Of a DNA stretch of 20,846 nt, positions 6,058 through 13,649 are shown piece by piece. The stretch is from QHXW01 sp035297145. GTDB lineage: Bacteria; Acidobacteriota; Terriglobia; Bryobacterales; Bryobacteraceae. The position numbers and the translations under genes were made by a program. How positions within the stretch are numbered: the stretch's first letter is position 1; every line of letters begins with the position of its first letter. The notes under the pieces are model-generated. The model did not search any database, was not told the DNA's origin, and was given only the letters and a program-made list of their open reading frames with translations. Location of the stretch: positions 1 through 20,846 of the forward strand of contig DATGZN010000100.1 in the NCBI GenBank assembly GCA_035297145.1, read 5' to 3'.

Positions 6058-7569
6058 TCAGCTTGCGTCCATCATGGCCAGCCCACTACCCGTCATCACG
6101 TTGCCCAATTCCACGCCCTTGCGACTCACGACCAGCTCACGAAGTTCGCGGGAATGAGCCATTCCGCGGGATTTCACAACATAAAGTCCGCGTGTCCGCT
6201 GTCCATTTCGTTCGCCGTCCCACAGCACAATCCAGGTATCCATTAGGGACGAGATGCCCTCCTCGGTTCTTTCTTCGCGGTATCTTCCGAATGTGAGATT
6301 CGTGAACATCGATGTGATCTGTTGAACCTTCAGAAAATCGACCAGGCGGGTGAGCATCGACTTAACGCCATAGATGCCTGAGACGGAAACGATGCTCGTG
6401 ATCGGGTCGACTACCACCACGCTTGGCTGCAGGTTCTTGACCAGTTTTTGCATATTGGCTAAGTGCCCTTCGAGGCCAGTGCTGGTTGGCCGAACGGCGT
6501 GGAAGTGCAATAGGCGCTTTTGTATCCACGGCTCAAGGTCAATGCCAACCGAGCGCATATTGCGGATGATCTGGCTGGGAGACTCTTCAAAAGCAAAATA
6601 CAGGCAGTTTTCACCACGGGCGCAGGCGGCGTTCGCGAATTTCGTCGCAATGCTGGACTTTCCGGTTCCCGCCGTGCCGGACACCAGCACGCTGCTTCCG
6701 CGGAAGAATCCCTTTCCTCCCAGCATCTCGTCCAAACCCATGACTCCAGTTGAAACGCGAGCGGCGGGAGCTTTATGAGCCAGGGTCAAAGACGTAATAG
6801 GCAGCACCGAGACGCCATCGTCGTCGATCATGTACGGGTATTCATCGGTGCCGTGGGCAGTACCCCGGTACTTGACGATTCGCAAACGCCGGGTGGAAAT
6901 CTGTTCGTTGACCCGATGGTCCAGCAGGATCACGCAATCGGCGATGTATTCTTCCAGTCCGTGACGGGTTAGAGTGCCGTTGTTTCCGCGTTCCGCGGTA
7001 ACGATAGCGGTGAGATTACGGTCGTCCAGCCAACGGAACAGGCGGCGGAGTTCGGCTCGCAGTACCGCTGCGTCAGTTAATCCGGCAAAAAGTGTCTCGA
7101 TGCTGTCCAGTACAACACGCTTTGCTTTTATCGCGTCCACTGCGTGGCCCAGCCGGATGAACAGTCCCTCGAGGTTGTATTCTCCTGTCTCTTCAATCTC
7201 GTTTCGCTCAACGCGAACATGGTCCACCAACAACTTCTTGCGTTTCACAAGCCCATGCAAATCAAGACCCAGCGATCGGACGTTGGCCGTCAGCTTCTCA
7301 GTGGCTTCTTCGAATTCCATGCACACCCCAGGCTCGCCGTATTGAAGGGCGCCGCGCACCAGAAATTCCATCGCCAGTAAAGTCTTGCCGCACCCTGGGC
7401 TACCACACACCAACGTGGTACGACCCTTCGGCAGCCCTCCACCTGTGACTTCATCCAGCCCTTCAATTCCTGTCGGGGTCTTTGGCAGCGGGGTTCGAGA
7501 TACCTTCAATTTGGCTTGGCGCATACCAACGCGGCTGAAACTGAGTGCCTTCGGGCTTGGTGCCAACAT
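6058..7569 (-). CDS. kaiC: KaiC-family double-RecA ATPase/autokinase
   Basis: This 503-residue protein has tandem RecA-like domains. CI spans about 30-260, with Walker A GSPGCGKT (56-63), catalytic glutamates E87-E88 and Walker B D155. CII spans about 265-490, with Walker A GTAGTGKS (298-305), E328-E329 and D388. The Synechococcus phosphosites T426, S431 and T432 align with T435, S440 and S441, so the dyad is Ser-Ser. The C-terminus ends about 25 residues earlier than in Synechococcus KaiC, removing the tail that binds KaiA; no kaiA is seen. ATG 7569 gives the longest form. ATG 7524 (residue 16) fits the family better and allows for the TAGAAT at 7570-7575. Neither start has a clear ribosome binding site. 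It is followed at 175 bases by kaiB. Confidence 0.95.
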   Translation of the reverse strand: MLAPSPKALSFSRVGMRQAKLKVSRTPLPKTPTGIEGLDEVTGGGLPKGRTTLVCGSPGCGKTLLAMEFLVRGALQYGEPGVCMEFEEATEKLTANVRSLGLDLHGLVKRKKLLVDHVRVERNEIEETGEYNLEGLFIRLGHAVDAIKAKRVVLDSIETLFAGLTDAAVLRAELRRLFRWLDDRNLTAIVTAERGNNGTLTRHGLEEYIADCVILLDHRVNEQISTRRLRIVKYRGTAHGTDEYPYMIDDDGVSVLPITSLTLAHKAPAARVSTGVMGLDEMLGGKGFFRGSSVLVSGTAGTGKSSIATKFANAACARGENCLYFAFEESPSQIIRNMRSVGIDLEPWIQKRLLHFHAVRPTSTGLEGHLANMQKLVKNLQPSVVVVDPITSIVSVSGIYGVKSMLTRLVDFLKVQQITSMFTNLTFGRYREERTEEGISSLMDTWIVLWDGERNGQRTRGLYVVKSRGMAHSRELRELVVSRKGVELGNVMTGSGLAMMDAS

Positions 7570-7701
7570 ATTCTAACAAAATGGGTTTTGATCCGTACGA
7601 GCAGGAACGCACGACCGGAACGCAGGGTAGGGGGGCATGGCGTGAATCAGTTCAACCGCTGGACAGAGAAGATGGAAGACGTGTTCCAGGAGCAAGATGC
7701 T

Positions 7702-7848
7702 TCAACGGGTCTGGTGGTCCGGTTTTGCAGGAGTCTCTGGTTTGCGGACCGGCTTGAAGTTTGGCGCTAACTTCTTGGCTATCACTTCTAAAGCGTGCGC
7801 GATTCTGGAGAGCAGCGCCAGGAGTTTGTCCACGCTAACTTTCGTCAT
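7702..7848 (-). CDS. 48-aa small protein upstream of kaiC, unknown function
   Basis: ATG 7848 to TGA 7704-7702 encodes 48 residues. An amphipathic helix comes first (VDKLLALLSRIAHALEVI, residues 6-23), followed by a Lys/Pro-rich tail (KPVRKPETPAKPDHQTR). AGGA lies only two bases before the ATG, which is close. A TAGAAT hexamer lies 9 bases upstream of the ATG and resembles the one before kaiC. It reads in the kaiC direction and ends 132 bases before kaiC. No family was recognised. The helix-plus-tail make-up looks like a real peptide, but its length is within the range of chance. Confidence 0.4.
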   Translation of the reverse strand: MTKVSVDKLLALLSRIAHALEVIAKKLAPNFKPVRKPETPAKPDHQTR

Positions 7849-7890
7849 GGTCCTAGATTCTACCGAATAATGGCCGGCTCCGGGGCCTCA

Positions 7891-8058
7891 GGTCCTCCTC
7901 AATCCGCATAGTTGAGAGAGCATATAGGCCAGGAACATCTCGGAAAAGGCCGGCTCATCGCGCACACACGGATCATGGCCGCTTTCTCCAGTCGGACGAT
8001 CAAGCAATCTGACATGGCGGTGGCCGCTGCCGTGCGTGACGGCTGGGCTGCCAGACAT
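7891..8058 (-). pseudogene. decayed fragment of a crp-type gene
   Basis: About 168 bases resemble positions 2873-3045 of the intact crp-type gene, in the same orientation. They correspond to its residues about 109-163. One frame reads SDCLIVRLEKAAMIRV and another RDEPAFSEMFLAYMLSQ, so a frameshift separates them. Both ends of the parent gene are missing. It cannot give a working regulator. It sits just upstream of the Kai block, whose far end carries the intact paralogue. Confidence 0.8.
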
Positions 8059-8469
8059 CGGTACTCGGCGGCCTCGTCCGCTGCCGGTTTTTCCCGCTTC
8101 TTGAGCCGTAGCGGTCTGGTTGCGCGCGCACGCGGCTGGAGCACATGATCTGTACATTGATCCCAGAGGGAGCCGCGTGTGCCCTGGGACTCCAGCCGCC
8201 GAAGCGCGCGTTACCCGGAGGTTGACCAGCCGGGCGGCAAACCATGGCGAGCAACAATCGTCTGTATCACGCCAAGCGATCCTGTTTGGCGCGTCCCGTT
8301 ACGCACGAGTGTGTCATTCGCCGGATGGCGGAGCCAGCAAAGAAACCGATCGCGGCTGCGACCATCAAAGAGCCCGTTGGAAGCCGGCCCTCGGCGCTCG
8401 TGCAGCAACGGGTTAGCTTGCGCACATTGGCCGTCCGAGAACGATATGTCATAGGAAGGTTGGCGTCAA
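8059..8469. other. gene-free or decayed stretch
   Basis: No gene could be supported. On the minus strand (about 8270-8390) one frame reads SLMVAAAIGFFAGSAIRR, a single hydrophobic segment with a basic end. It recalls the C-terminal anchor of ElaB/YqjD/DUF883 proteins, but the rest of such a protein is not in frame. It may be a remnant. Confidence 0.35.
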
Positions 8470-8712
8470 ATGAACCGCACAGAATTCATGGAAATGCATG
8501 CCAATGGCGTCGCTGCTCTGGGAGAATACTTTGTCGAGGCGCAGAGAAACGGCCGCAATGTTGGCGGAATGCACTGAGGAACCACTAAGCTTCAAAGAGC
8601 AGTTCAGGCTGATGTCTCGGGGATTGTCGAGCATGACGCCCACTTCACCTACTTGGGCATCAAGAGTCGTCTCTACGAGGCGGCTCGATCAGGTTACGGC
8701 TTTTCCAACTGA
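8470..8712 (+). pseudogene. 80-residue ORF interrupted by one in-frame TGA
   Basis: From ATG 8470 the frame gives 35 coding-like residues (MNRTEFMEMHANGVAALGEY, then FVEAQRNGRNVGGMH) and meets TGA at 8575-8577. It then continues in the same frame for 44 further protein-like residues (for example HDAHFTYLGIKSRLYEAARS) to TGA 8710-8712. GGAAGG lies about 12 bases before the ATG. The persistence of sensible codons on both sides suggests a small gene killed by one recent nonsense mutation. No family was recognised and no selenocysteine context was seen. Confidence 0.45.
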
Positions 8713-8895
8713 TTGTGATTCTGGAGAATGCCTACCTCAATTGCGAAACCCGAAACTTATTGAGCACGCCCGCGCTGCCCTTCCGGCGCTGGTGCCGACA
8801 AAGCGCCACAGCCCCTCGTAATGGCACCCGGCCATTGATGAGTCAAGTAATTTAGCGCCCTAACTAGAGGTCGTGACCGGCACGAGTGCTGACGG

Positions 8896-9066
8896 TCAAT
8901 TTATCGGCTTTCCCCGTAGGGCGAGTTTCCTTTGGATTCTGCCGACTTTGTTTTCATCTTTGCCTTCCAAGGTGGGGTCATTCGTCAGCTTCCGAGACTT
9001 TTCATTAGTCTCGCGCTTCACCTCGTGGAACTTGCCCTTTTTCTCATGGTTGGCGGTTGTTTTCAT
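8896..9066 (-). CDS. CsbD-like stress-response protein
   Basis: This 56-residue, very hydrophilic, lysine-rich protein matches the CsbD family: KGKFHEVKRETNEKSRKLTN, DPTLEGKDENKVG and KIQRK-like repeats. CsbD-like proteins are small, largely disordered and often induced in general stress; their molecular role is unclear. Some positions usually held by glycine are arginine here (VKRET, KSRKL, VGRIQ), so it may be diverging. The start ATG 9066 has a strong GAGGAGG seven bases upstream. A longer frame from 9084 has no such support. It is transcribed away from the sigma54-dependent activator, leaving a 298-base divergent gap. Confidence 0.7.
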   Translation of the reverse strand: MKTTANHEKKGKFHEVKRETNEKSRKLTNDPTLEGKDENKVGRIQRKLALRGKPIN

Positions 9067-9234
9067 GATGTCCTCCTCGGTCACGAAAGCGTGTTCCTCC
9101 CTGAAAACCTTGCATCAGGTCCCTCTGAAACCAAGGTATCAGGCCAGCACTGGAGCTTTCTGCTCAGAAATGCTCACAATACCCAACTGCTGGTAAAAAG
9201 TCGCACAGGCGCTTACGCCTCGGTGCGGGCGCCG

Positions 9235-9249
9235 CCATTCCTGGAATGG
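9235..9249. promoter_or_regulatory. 15-bp perfect palindrome in the divergent csbD/activator gap
   Basis: CCATTCC-T-GGAATGG is a perfect 7-1-7 dyad. It lies in the divergent region between the CsbD-like gene and the sigma54-dependent activator, 116 bases before the activator ATG. A second small hairpin (AGGCG-CTTA-CGCCT) lies just to its left. It may be an operator. There is no functional evidence. Confidence 0.3.
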
Positions 9250-9364
9250 GCCTTCCTCTAGACTTATGTGAGCAATTCTGGACAGACACTCAACGCTAGG
9301 TTTGCTAGATTATTCATCGAAAGAAACCTCTCATTCGTACAAGCTGCCCACGAGGAAGCACGCC

Positions 9365-10483
9365 ATGGCGCCGAACAGGCAAACCGAAGCGCTTTTCGCG
9401 ATTCCCAAGACATTCTCTTCTCGGGGAAGGCCGGCGGAGCCTTGTGCGCCCGAAATGCTTCGGCCCCGGGGAGGGCTTGGGGACTTGGTGGGAACATCGC
9501 CAGCGATGCAAGGGATCTTCTCCACCATCCGGCAGGTCGCACCCACTTCAGCACCTGTATTGATCTGCGGAGAGACTGGAACTGGGAAGGAGTTGGTCGC
9601 GCGGGAAATCCATAAGTTGTCCCCCCGCCGCGATGGTCCTTTCGTGGCGATCAATGCAGCCGTGCTACCGGAGAGTTTGGTTGAGAGCGAGTTGTTCGGA
9701 CACGAGAAGGGTGCGTTTACGGGCGCGACGGAGCGCCGGGCGGGATGCTTTGAGCAGGCTCACGGCGGCACCCTGTTTCTTGATGAGATTGGCGAGATGC
9801 CGGTATTCATGCAGCCAAAACTCTTGCGCATTCTCGAAGACCTGCGCGTACGAAGACTCGGCGGCAAAAGCGAGGTTTCTGTAGATGCGCGTGTGCTCGC
9901 CGCCACCAGCCACTCCGTTTCAGCGCACTTGAGGGAGGAAATCTATTATCGACTAAGCGTATTTCAAATCCTGCTGCCTCCGCTCCGCGAGCGAAGGGAA
10001 GATATTCCGCTCATTGCGGAGGTCATGATCCAGAGTCTGAACAAGAAGTACAACGCCCACGTTACGGGTATCGATTGCGATGTACTGGACCTTTTTCGCG
10101 CCTATCATTGGCCCGGCAATGTGAGGGAGCTACGCAACGTGATCGAGCGGGCTACAATCCTGGCGAGCGTTGGCGCGATTCGGCTGCATCACCTACCTTC
10201 TCCCAGCCTCGATGCGAGATCCACACCAACATTGGCCCACATGAATGATCGGCTGACGTTCAAGCCTGGCCAGCCACTCTCTCAAGCGGAAGCAGCCTAT
10301 ATCAAACTCACACTCGATTTAGTGAATAACAACCGGAAGCGTGCCGCCGAGATTCTGGGGATCAGTCTTCGGACGCTGCAAAACCGCATTGCCGAATTTC
10401 ACAAAGAGGCGGAGGCAGTAACGAACGACTCAAGATCAAACGGGTTCCAATTCCCACATTTTGGTGAGACCACGGCCGGGTAA
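9365..10483 (+). CDS. sigma54-dependent transcriptional activator without sensory domain
   Basis: This 372-residue protein consists of a AAA+ sigma54-interaction domain plus a Fis-type HTH. From the chosen start, Walker A is GETGTGKE (69-76), the sigma54-contact loop is GAFTGA (116-121) and Walker B is GGTLFLDE (134-141). HWPGNVRELRNVIERA marks the end of the AAA+ domain, and the HTH is near 322-345 (NRKRAAEILGISLRTLQNRI). The first 40 residues hold no receiver, GAF or PAS domain, so activity may be set by expression or by a partner protein. ATG 9365 has GAGGAAG six bases upstream; a TTG at 9302 would add 21 residues. It converges on the thiotemplate operon. Confidence 0.93.
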   Translation: MAPNRQTEALFAIPKTFSSRGRPAEPCAPEMLRPRGGLGDLVGTSPAMQGIFSTIRQVAPTSAPVLICGETGTGKELVAREIHKLSPRRDGPFVAINAAVLPESLVESELFGHEKGAFTGATERRAGCFEQAHGGTLFLDEIGEMPVFMQPKLLRILEDLRVRRLGGKSEVSVDARVLAATSHSVSAHLREEIYYRLSVFQILLPPLRERREDIPLIAEVMIQSLNKKYNAHVTGIDCDVLDLFRAYHWPGNVRELRNVIERATILASVGAIRLHHLPSPSLDARSTPTLAHMNDRLTFKPGQPLSQAEAAYIKLTLDLVNNNRKRAAEILGISLRTLQNRIAEFHKEAEAVTNDSRSNGFQFPHFGETTAG

Positions 10484-10507
10484 CGAGCTGGTGCGGCGGA
10501 CCGGAAG

Positions 10508-10546
10508 GAGAGCCTCTGCCGGAAAATCGAGCGGCTAGAGGCGCTC
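10508..10546. terminator. inverted repeat between convergent genes
   Basis: GAGAGCCTCT (10508-10517) pairs with AGAGGCGCTC (10537-10546) at nine of ten positions around a 19-base loop. It lies between two converging stop codons and may end transcripts from both sides. There is no strong T tract, so it may not be intrinsic. Confidence 0.3.
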
Positions 10547-10627
10547 GGCAAATAAGGGAAGGGAATCCGCAAATCGTCCTACAAGTGCCTGCACTCCGCA
10601 GTCCTATGGGCGCCCGATGTTTACTAG

Positions 10628-11743
10628 TTAGTCGCCGAGCCCTTTTTGAAAGCGCATGCACCATTCGCCTTCCAAGCGCGTCAGAAACGCATCGCCCCGA
10701 TGAATTCCGTCCAGCAGTTCAGGTTTCTGGGAATGGACGAGGGTCCAGTAACGATGACGGTGAGTCAACCCACGCAATGCCAGCAATTCCGGCATAAGAC
10801 CGGGCTCCAGGCGACCCCTCAGCGCGATGGCGCCATTGCGCCAGGCATGGATGAAGAGATAGTTGAGTACTTCGTGGGCCGAGGTTTTGTTCGATCCGAT
10901 TTGCAATACCTCGCCCATGCCGTGACGGTCGAGATAATATAAAAACCAGCCGATCAACTCCCGAGCGGCGTTTCTCACCGCCACTTTCTGCAAGTTGCCA
11001 TGGCCGTTCGTCTCCGCCGCTCTTCCCAGGAGCCATTCGAGAGAAGACTGGTCGTACTCGGGCCGGAGCGACTGGGGATGCCTGAAAGCATCGGAGCACT
11101 TCAGCAGCGTCTCCACGCCGGGGTCTTCGCCCACGCAGCGCGCGCCTGTGCGGTAGTAAGTGTTGTCAGGTGCTCGCGCCACAACAGAATCGATGACCTG
11201 GCAGAAGGGCTTTAACAAGAATGTCAGGGGCCGCAGCAGATTGCGTGGGCCCAATCGCACCCGGACGTACTGGGCAGGTCGCAAGATGCAGGTCCAATGG
11301 ATGCTATATAGAAGTGCGGTCGAGCCCCCTAGCCGCTCCCAAAGGGCGCGCGAGGAATTGTTTGCTTCATCGGCCAGGGACAGATCCTGCGGACCGGATA
11401 AGAATGCCTTCAGAAGTTGCACGCCCGCCAGCTTGAGCCGGCTCTCCGGTTCGACGATGAATTGAGAGCTCACCGCCGCCCGAATTGGGCGGCCTTTCAT
11501 CCACATCGGGCGGGGCATCACTCCCAGAAAGCCCCCTATTTTCCCGCTCCCTTCTTCGTACACGAGCGAGCACAAACTCTTGTCATACCAGGGATTGTTT
11601 AAGAAGACTTCGTGGAAATAGCCCCTGTACAGCTCCGGCGACCATTTGTCGCTCATGCCAAATATTCTTCGGTGCAGGTCAACCACCTGCGAAATATCAT
11701 CGTCGACGAATGGCCGCACCCGCCCCATGTTCATCTCAGCCAT
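10628..11743 (-). CDS. GNAT-type acyltransferase of the carrier-protein operon
   Basis: This 371-residue protein has an N-terminal GNAT-like domain: RPFVDDDISQVVDLHRRIFG, then GGFLGVMPRPMWMKGRPIRA and the following SSQFIVEPESR strand. The SLADEANNSSRALWERLGG helix recalls the acetyl-CoA-binding half of GNAT enzymes. The second half (about 190-371) looks like a further GNAT-fold domain with a helix-rich linker. It is the last gene of the operon, 50 bases after the carrier protein. There is no condensation or thioesterase domain nearby, so it may move the carrier-bound group onto an acceptor amine. That role is inferred. The start is uncertain (ATG at residue 1, 4 or 6). Confidence 0.75.
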   Translation of the reverse strand: MAEMNMGRVRPFVDDDISQVVDLHRRIFGMSDKWSPELYRGYFHEVFLNNPWYDKSLCSLVYEEGSGKIGGFLGVMPRPMWMKGRPIRAAVSSQFIVEPESRLKLAGVQLLKAFLSGPQDLSLADEANNSSRALWERLGGSTALLYSIHWTCILRPAQYVRVRLGPRNLLRPLTFLLKPFCQVIDSVVARAPDNTYYRTGARCVGEDPGVETLLKCSDAFRHPQSLRPEYDQSSLEWLLGRAAETNGHGNLQKVAVRNAARELIGWFLYYLDRHGMGEVLQIGSNKTSAHEVLNYLFIHAWRNGAIALRGRLEPGLMPELLALRGLTHRHRYWTLVHSQKPELLDGIHRGDAFLTRLEGEWCMRFQKGLGD

Positions 11744-11793
11744 CCACCGCCGCGGTGTTCTTACTGAGTTTCGGGTGCATGGAAATCGCTGCC

Positions 11794-12051
11794 CTATGCA
11801 ATCCTTTTGAGACCCTTGTGATCAGCCAGAAAGCCGGCGATTTTCGCGACCGAACGAAAATTGTCAGGTTCCAATTCATCAGCGGAGATCCGGACGCCGA
11901 ACTGCTGCTCCAGATGCATAACCAGGTCCACGAAGGCCATTGAGTCCAAAACCCCCGTTTCAAACAGATCTTCAGTCGGCGACGAGATCGTGAGATTCAA
12001 GCGCTCGAAGAAAAACGTGGCGATTTGATCGTACAGAATCTGAGCCGACAT
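11794..12051 (-). CDS. acyl/peptidyl carrier protein
   Basis: This 85-residue free-standing carrier protein has the phosphopantetheine site at S37 in LFETGVLDSMAFVDLVMHLE, followed by the usual FGVRISADELEPDNF helix region. It needs a phosphopantetheinyl transferase, which is not in this window. It begins two bases after the adenylation gene stop (TAG-GT-ATG), so it is almost certainly the partner loaded by that enzyme. Confidence 0.92.
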   Translation of the reverse strand: MSAQILYDQIATFFFERLNLTISSPTEDLFETGVLDSMAFVDLVMHLEQQFGVRISADELEPDNFRSVAKIAGFLADHKGLKRIA

Positions 12052-12053
12052 AC

Positions 12054-13649
12054 CTATAGGAGCTCTGCCGGTCGAAACTGCTCCTTCACCAGGCGGGTGT
12101 CAGTCTTGCCGTTAGCATTTTTAGGAAGTTCGTGCATCTCTATCCATCGAGTCGGCAACATATAGCGGGGCAGCACTTTACTCAACTCACTTCGCAACGT
12201 GGAGGGGCTGACATCGCGATGTGGCAAGGCCACGTAGGCGCAGCAGATGATCACGCCTTCAAAGCCGTTAGTGGGAATGGCGACGACCGCCGATTCCCGC
12301 AAAAATTCCAGCGTGGCCAGAGCGGTTGAGACTTCGCCCAGCTCGATGCGGTGTCCTCGGCTTTTGATTTGTGAGTCGGCCCGCCCGAGAAAATATACCA
12401 TGCCATCTTCCCCAACTTTGGCCAGATCTCCGGTCTTATAGAGGCGGTCGGAAGGATCGGAGCTGAACGGATTTTGCACGAAGACTTCGTTGGTCTTTTC
12501 CAGATCATTGTAGTATCCGGGACTGAGCCCAACGCCCTGAATGTACAGATATCCCGTATCGCCCGGCTCAACAGCTTGCAGTTTTTCGTCAAGCACGAAC
12601 AATTTTTCGCCGCCGCACGGTTCGCCGATGGGAATGGCTGCCCTCACGTCCTGAGGGCAATCGGGCACGGCGTAATAGCTGCTGGCAATCGTCGCTTCGG
12701 TGGGTCCATAAAGATTGGTGAAGCTGACGTGAGGCAATCGCCCCATGAAATAGGTCAGAGCCGGAACCGGAAGTACCTCGCCGCACCACAGCAAGCGCTT
12801 CAACGCTGGGAAATCGTTTGCCTTCACCACGTCGAATTTCGCCATATAGTTGAGAACCGACGGCACCGAGAACCATTGCGTCAGTCTCGAATTGCGAATG
12901 AAGTCAGCCAGCTTGTTGGGCAACACATTCAATTCCGGGGTGACCAGGTGCAGCTCGGCGCCGGCCCCGAATGCACCGAAGATGTCGAATACGGAGAGAT
13001 CGAAATGCAAGGGCGAATGGCAGGAAACGCGGTCGGTCTCGTTGAGGCCGAAATACGGAACAGCCCATTCTATGAAATGGATAACGTTCGAGTGTGTGAT
13101 GACTACGCCCTTGGGGCTTCCCGTTGAGCCGGAGGTAAACATAATATAGGCCGGATCACGCGAAGTGTTGCACGAATCGAGTGGTCCGCCGGAAAATGCG
13201 CTCAGATCGGCGAATGAGAATTCTGGTTCGCAACTCTCACTGGCTGGGCCGCGCTCGTCCAGCCAGCCGATTCGCATTGCACACCCCGAGCGGCCGGCAA
13301 GCTCATTCAGCACCCGGCTTGCAGATCCCCCAGCCAGGATCCAGCGATTGTCACAGGTGTCGAGAATCTTGGCCAGGCGGGCCGCCGGGCAGGAAGGATC
13401 CAGCGGGACATAGATACAGTCTGCTTTCAGGACTCCGAGAATACCGACGATGGCCGCCGGGGATTTCGGCAGAAGTAGGCACACGCGGTCTCCCCGCTTG
13501 CAACCGCCATCAATGAGCGTCCTGGCTAACTGGTTGGAAATCTCTTCCAGCCGGCCGTAGGTCATTATTTCGCACTTCAGAACCACGGCAGTAGCATCGG
13601 GACGGTGTTCGGCCTGCGCGGCTACCCAGCTCTGGAGTCTTTTGATCAT
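12054..13649 (-). CDS. stand-alone amino-acid adenylation enzyme (NRPS A domain)
   Basis: This 531-residue member of the ANL superfamily shows the NRPS core motifs: A3 TSGSTGSPK (172-180), A4 HFDLSVFDIF (215-224), A5 YGPTEAT (314-320), A7 YKTGDLA (404-410), A8 GRADSQIKSRGHRIELGE (422-439) and A10 NANGK with catalytic K515. It should activate an amino acid as the adenylate and load it on the downstream carrier. A hand alignment to GrsA gives specificity positions D, L, F, F, L, C, L, I, A, K. The leading Asp fits an alpha-amino acid, but I cannot name the substrate. There is no condensation, epimerase or thioesterase domain. Its ATG overlaps the monooxygenase stop (ATGA). Confidence 0.93.
   Translation of the reverse strand: MIKRLQSWVAAQAEHRPDATAVVLKCEIMTYGRLEEISNQLARTLIDGGCKRGDRVCLLLPKSPAAIVGILGVLKADCIYVPLDPSCPAARLAKILDTCDNRWILAGGSASRVLNELAGRSGCAMRIGWLDERGPASESCEPEFSFADLSAFSGGPLDSCNTSRDPAYIMFTSGSTGSPKGVVITHSNVIHFIEWAVPYFGLNETDRVSCHSPLHFDLSVFDIFGAFGAGAELHLVTPELNVLPNKLADFIRNSRLTQWFSVPSVLNYMAKFDVVKANDFPALKRLLWCGEVLPVPALTYFMGRLPHVSFTNLYGPTEATIASSYYAVPDCPQDVRAAIPIGEPCGGEKLFVLDEKLQAVEPGDTGYLYIQGVGLSPGYYNDLEKTNEVFVQNPFSSDPSDRLYKTGDLAKVGEDGMVYFLGRADSQIKSRGHRIELGEVSTALATLEFLRESAVVAIPTNGFEGVIICCAYVALPHRDVSPSTLRSELSKVLPRYMLPTRWIEMHELPKNANGKTDTRLVKEQFRPAELL

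Noticed and set aside
12474..13127. 217-codon plus-strand frame
   Set aside because: Antisense shadow of the adenylation gene.
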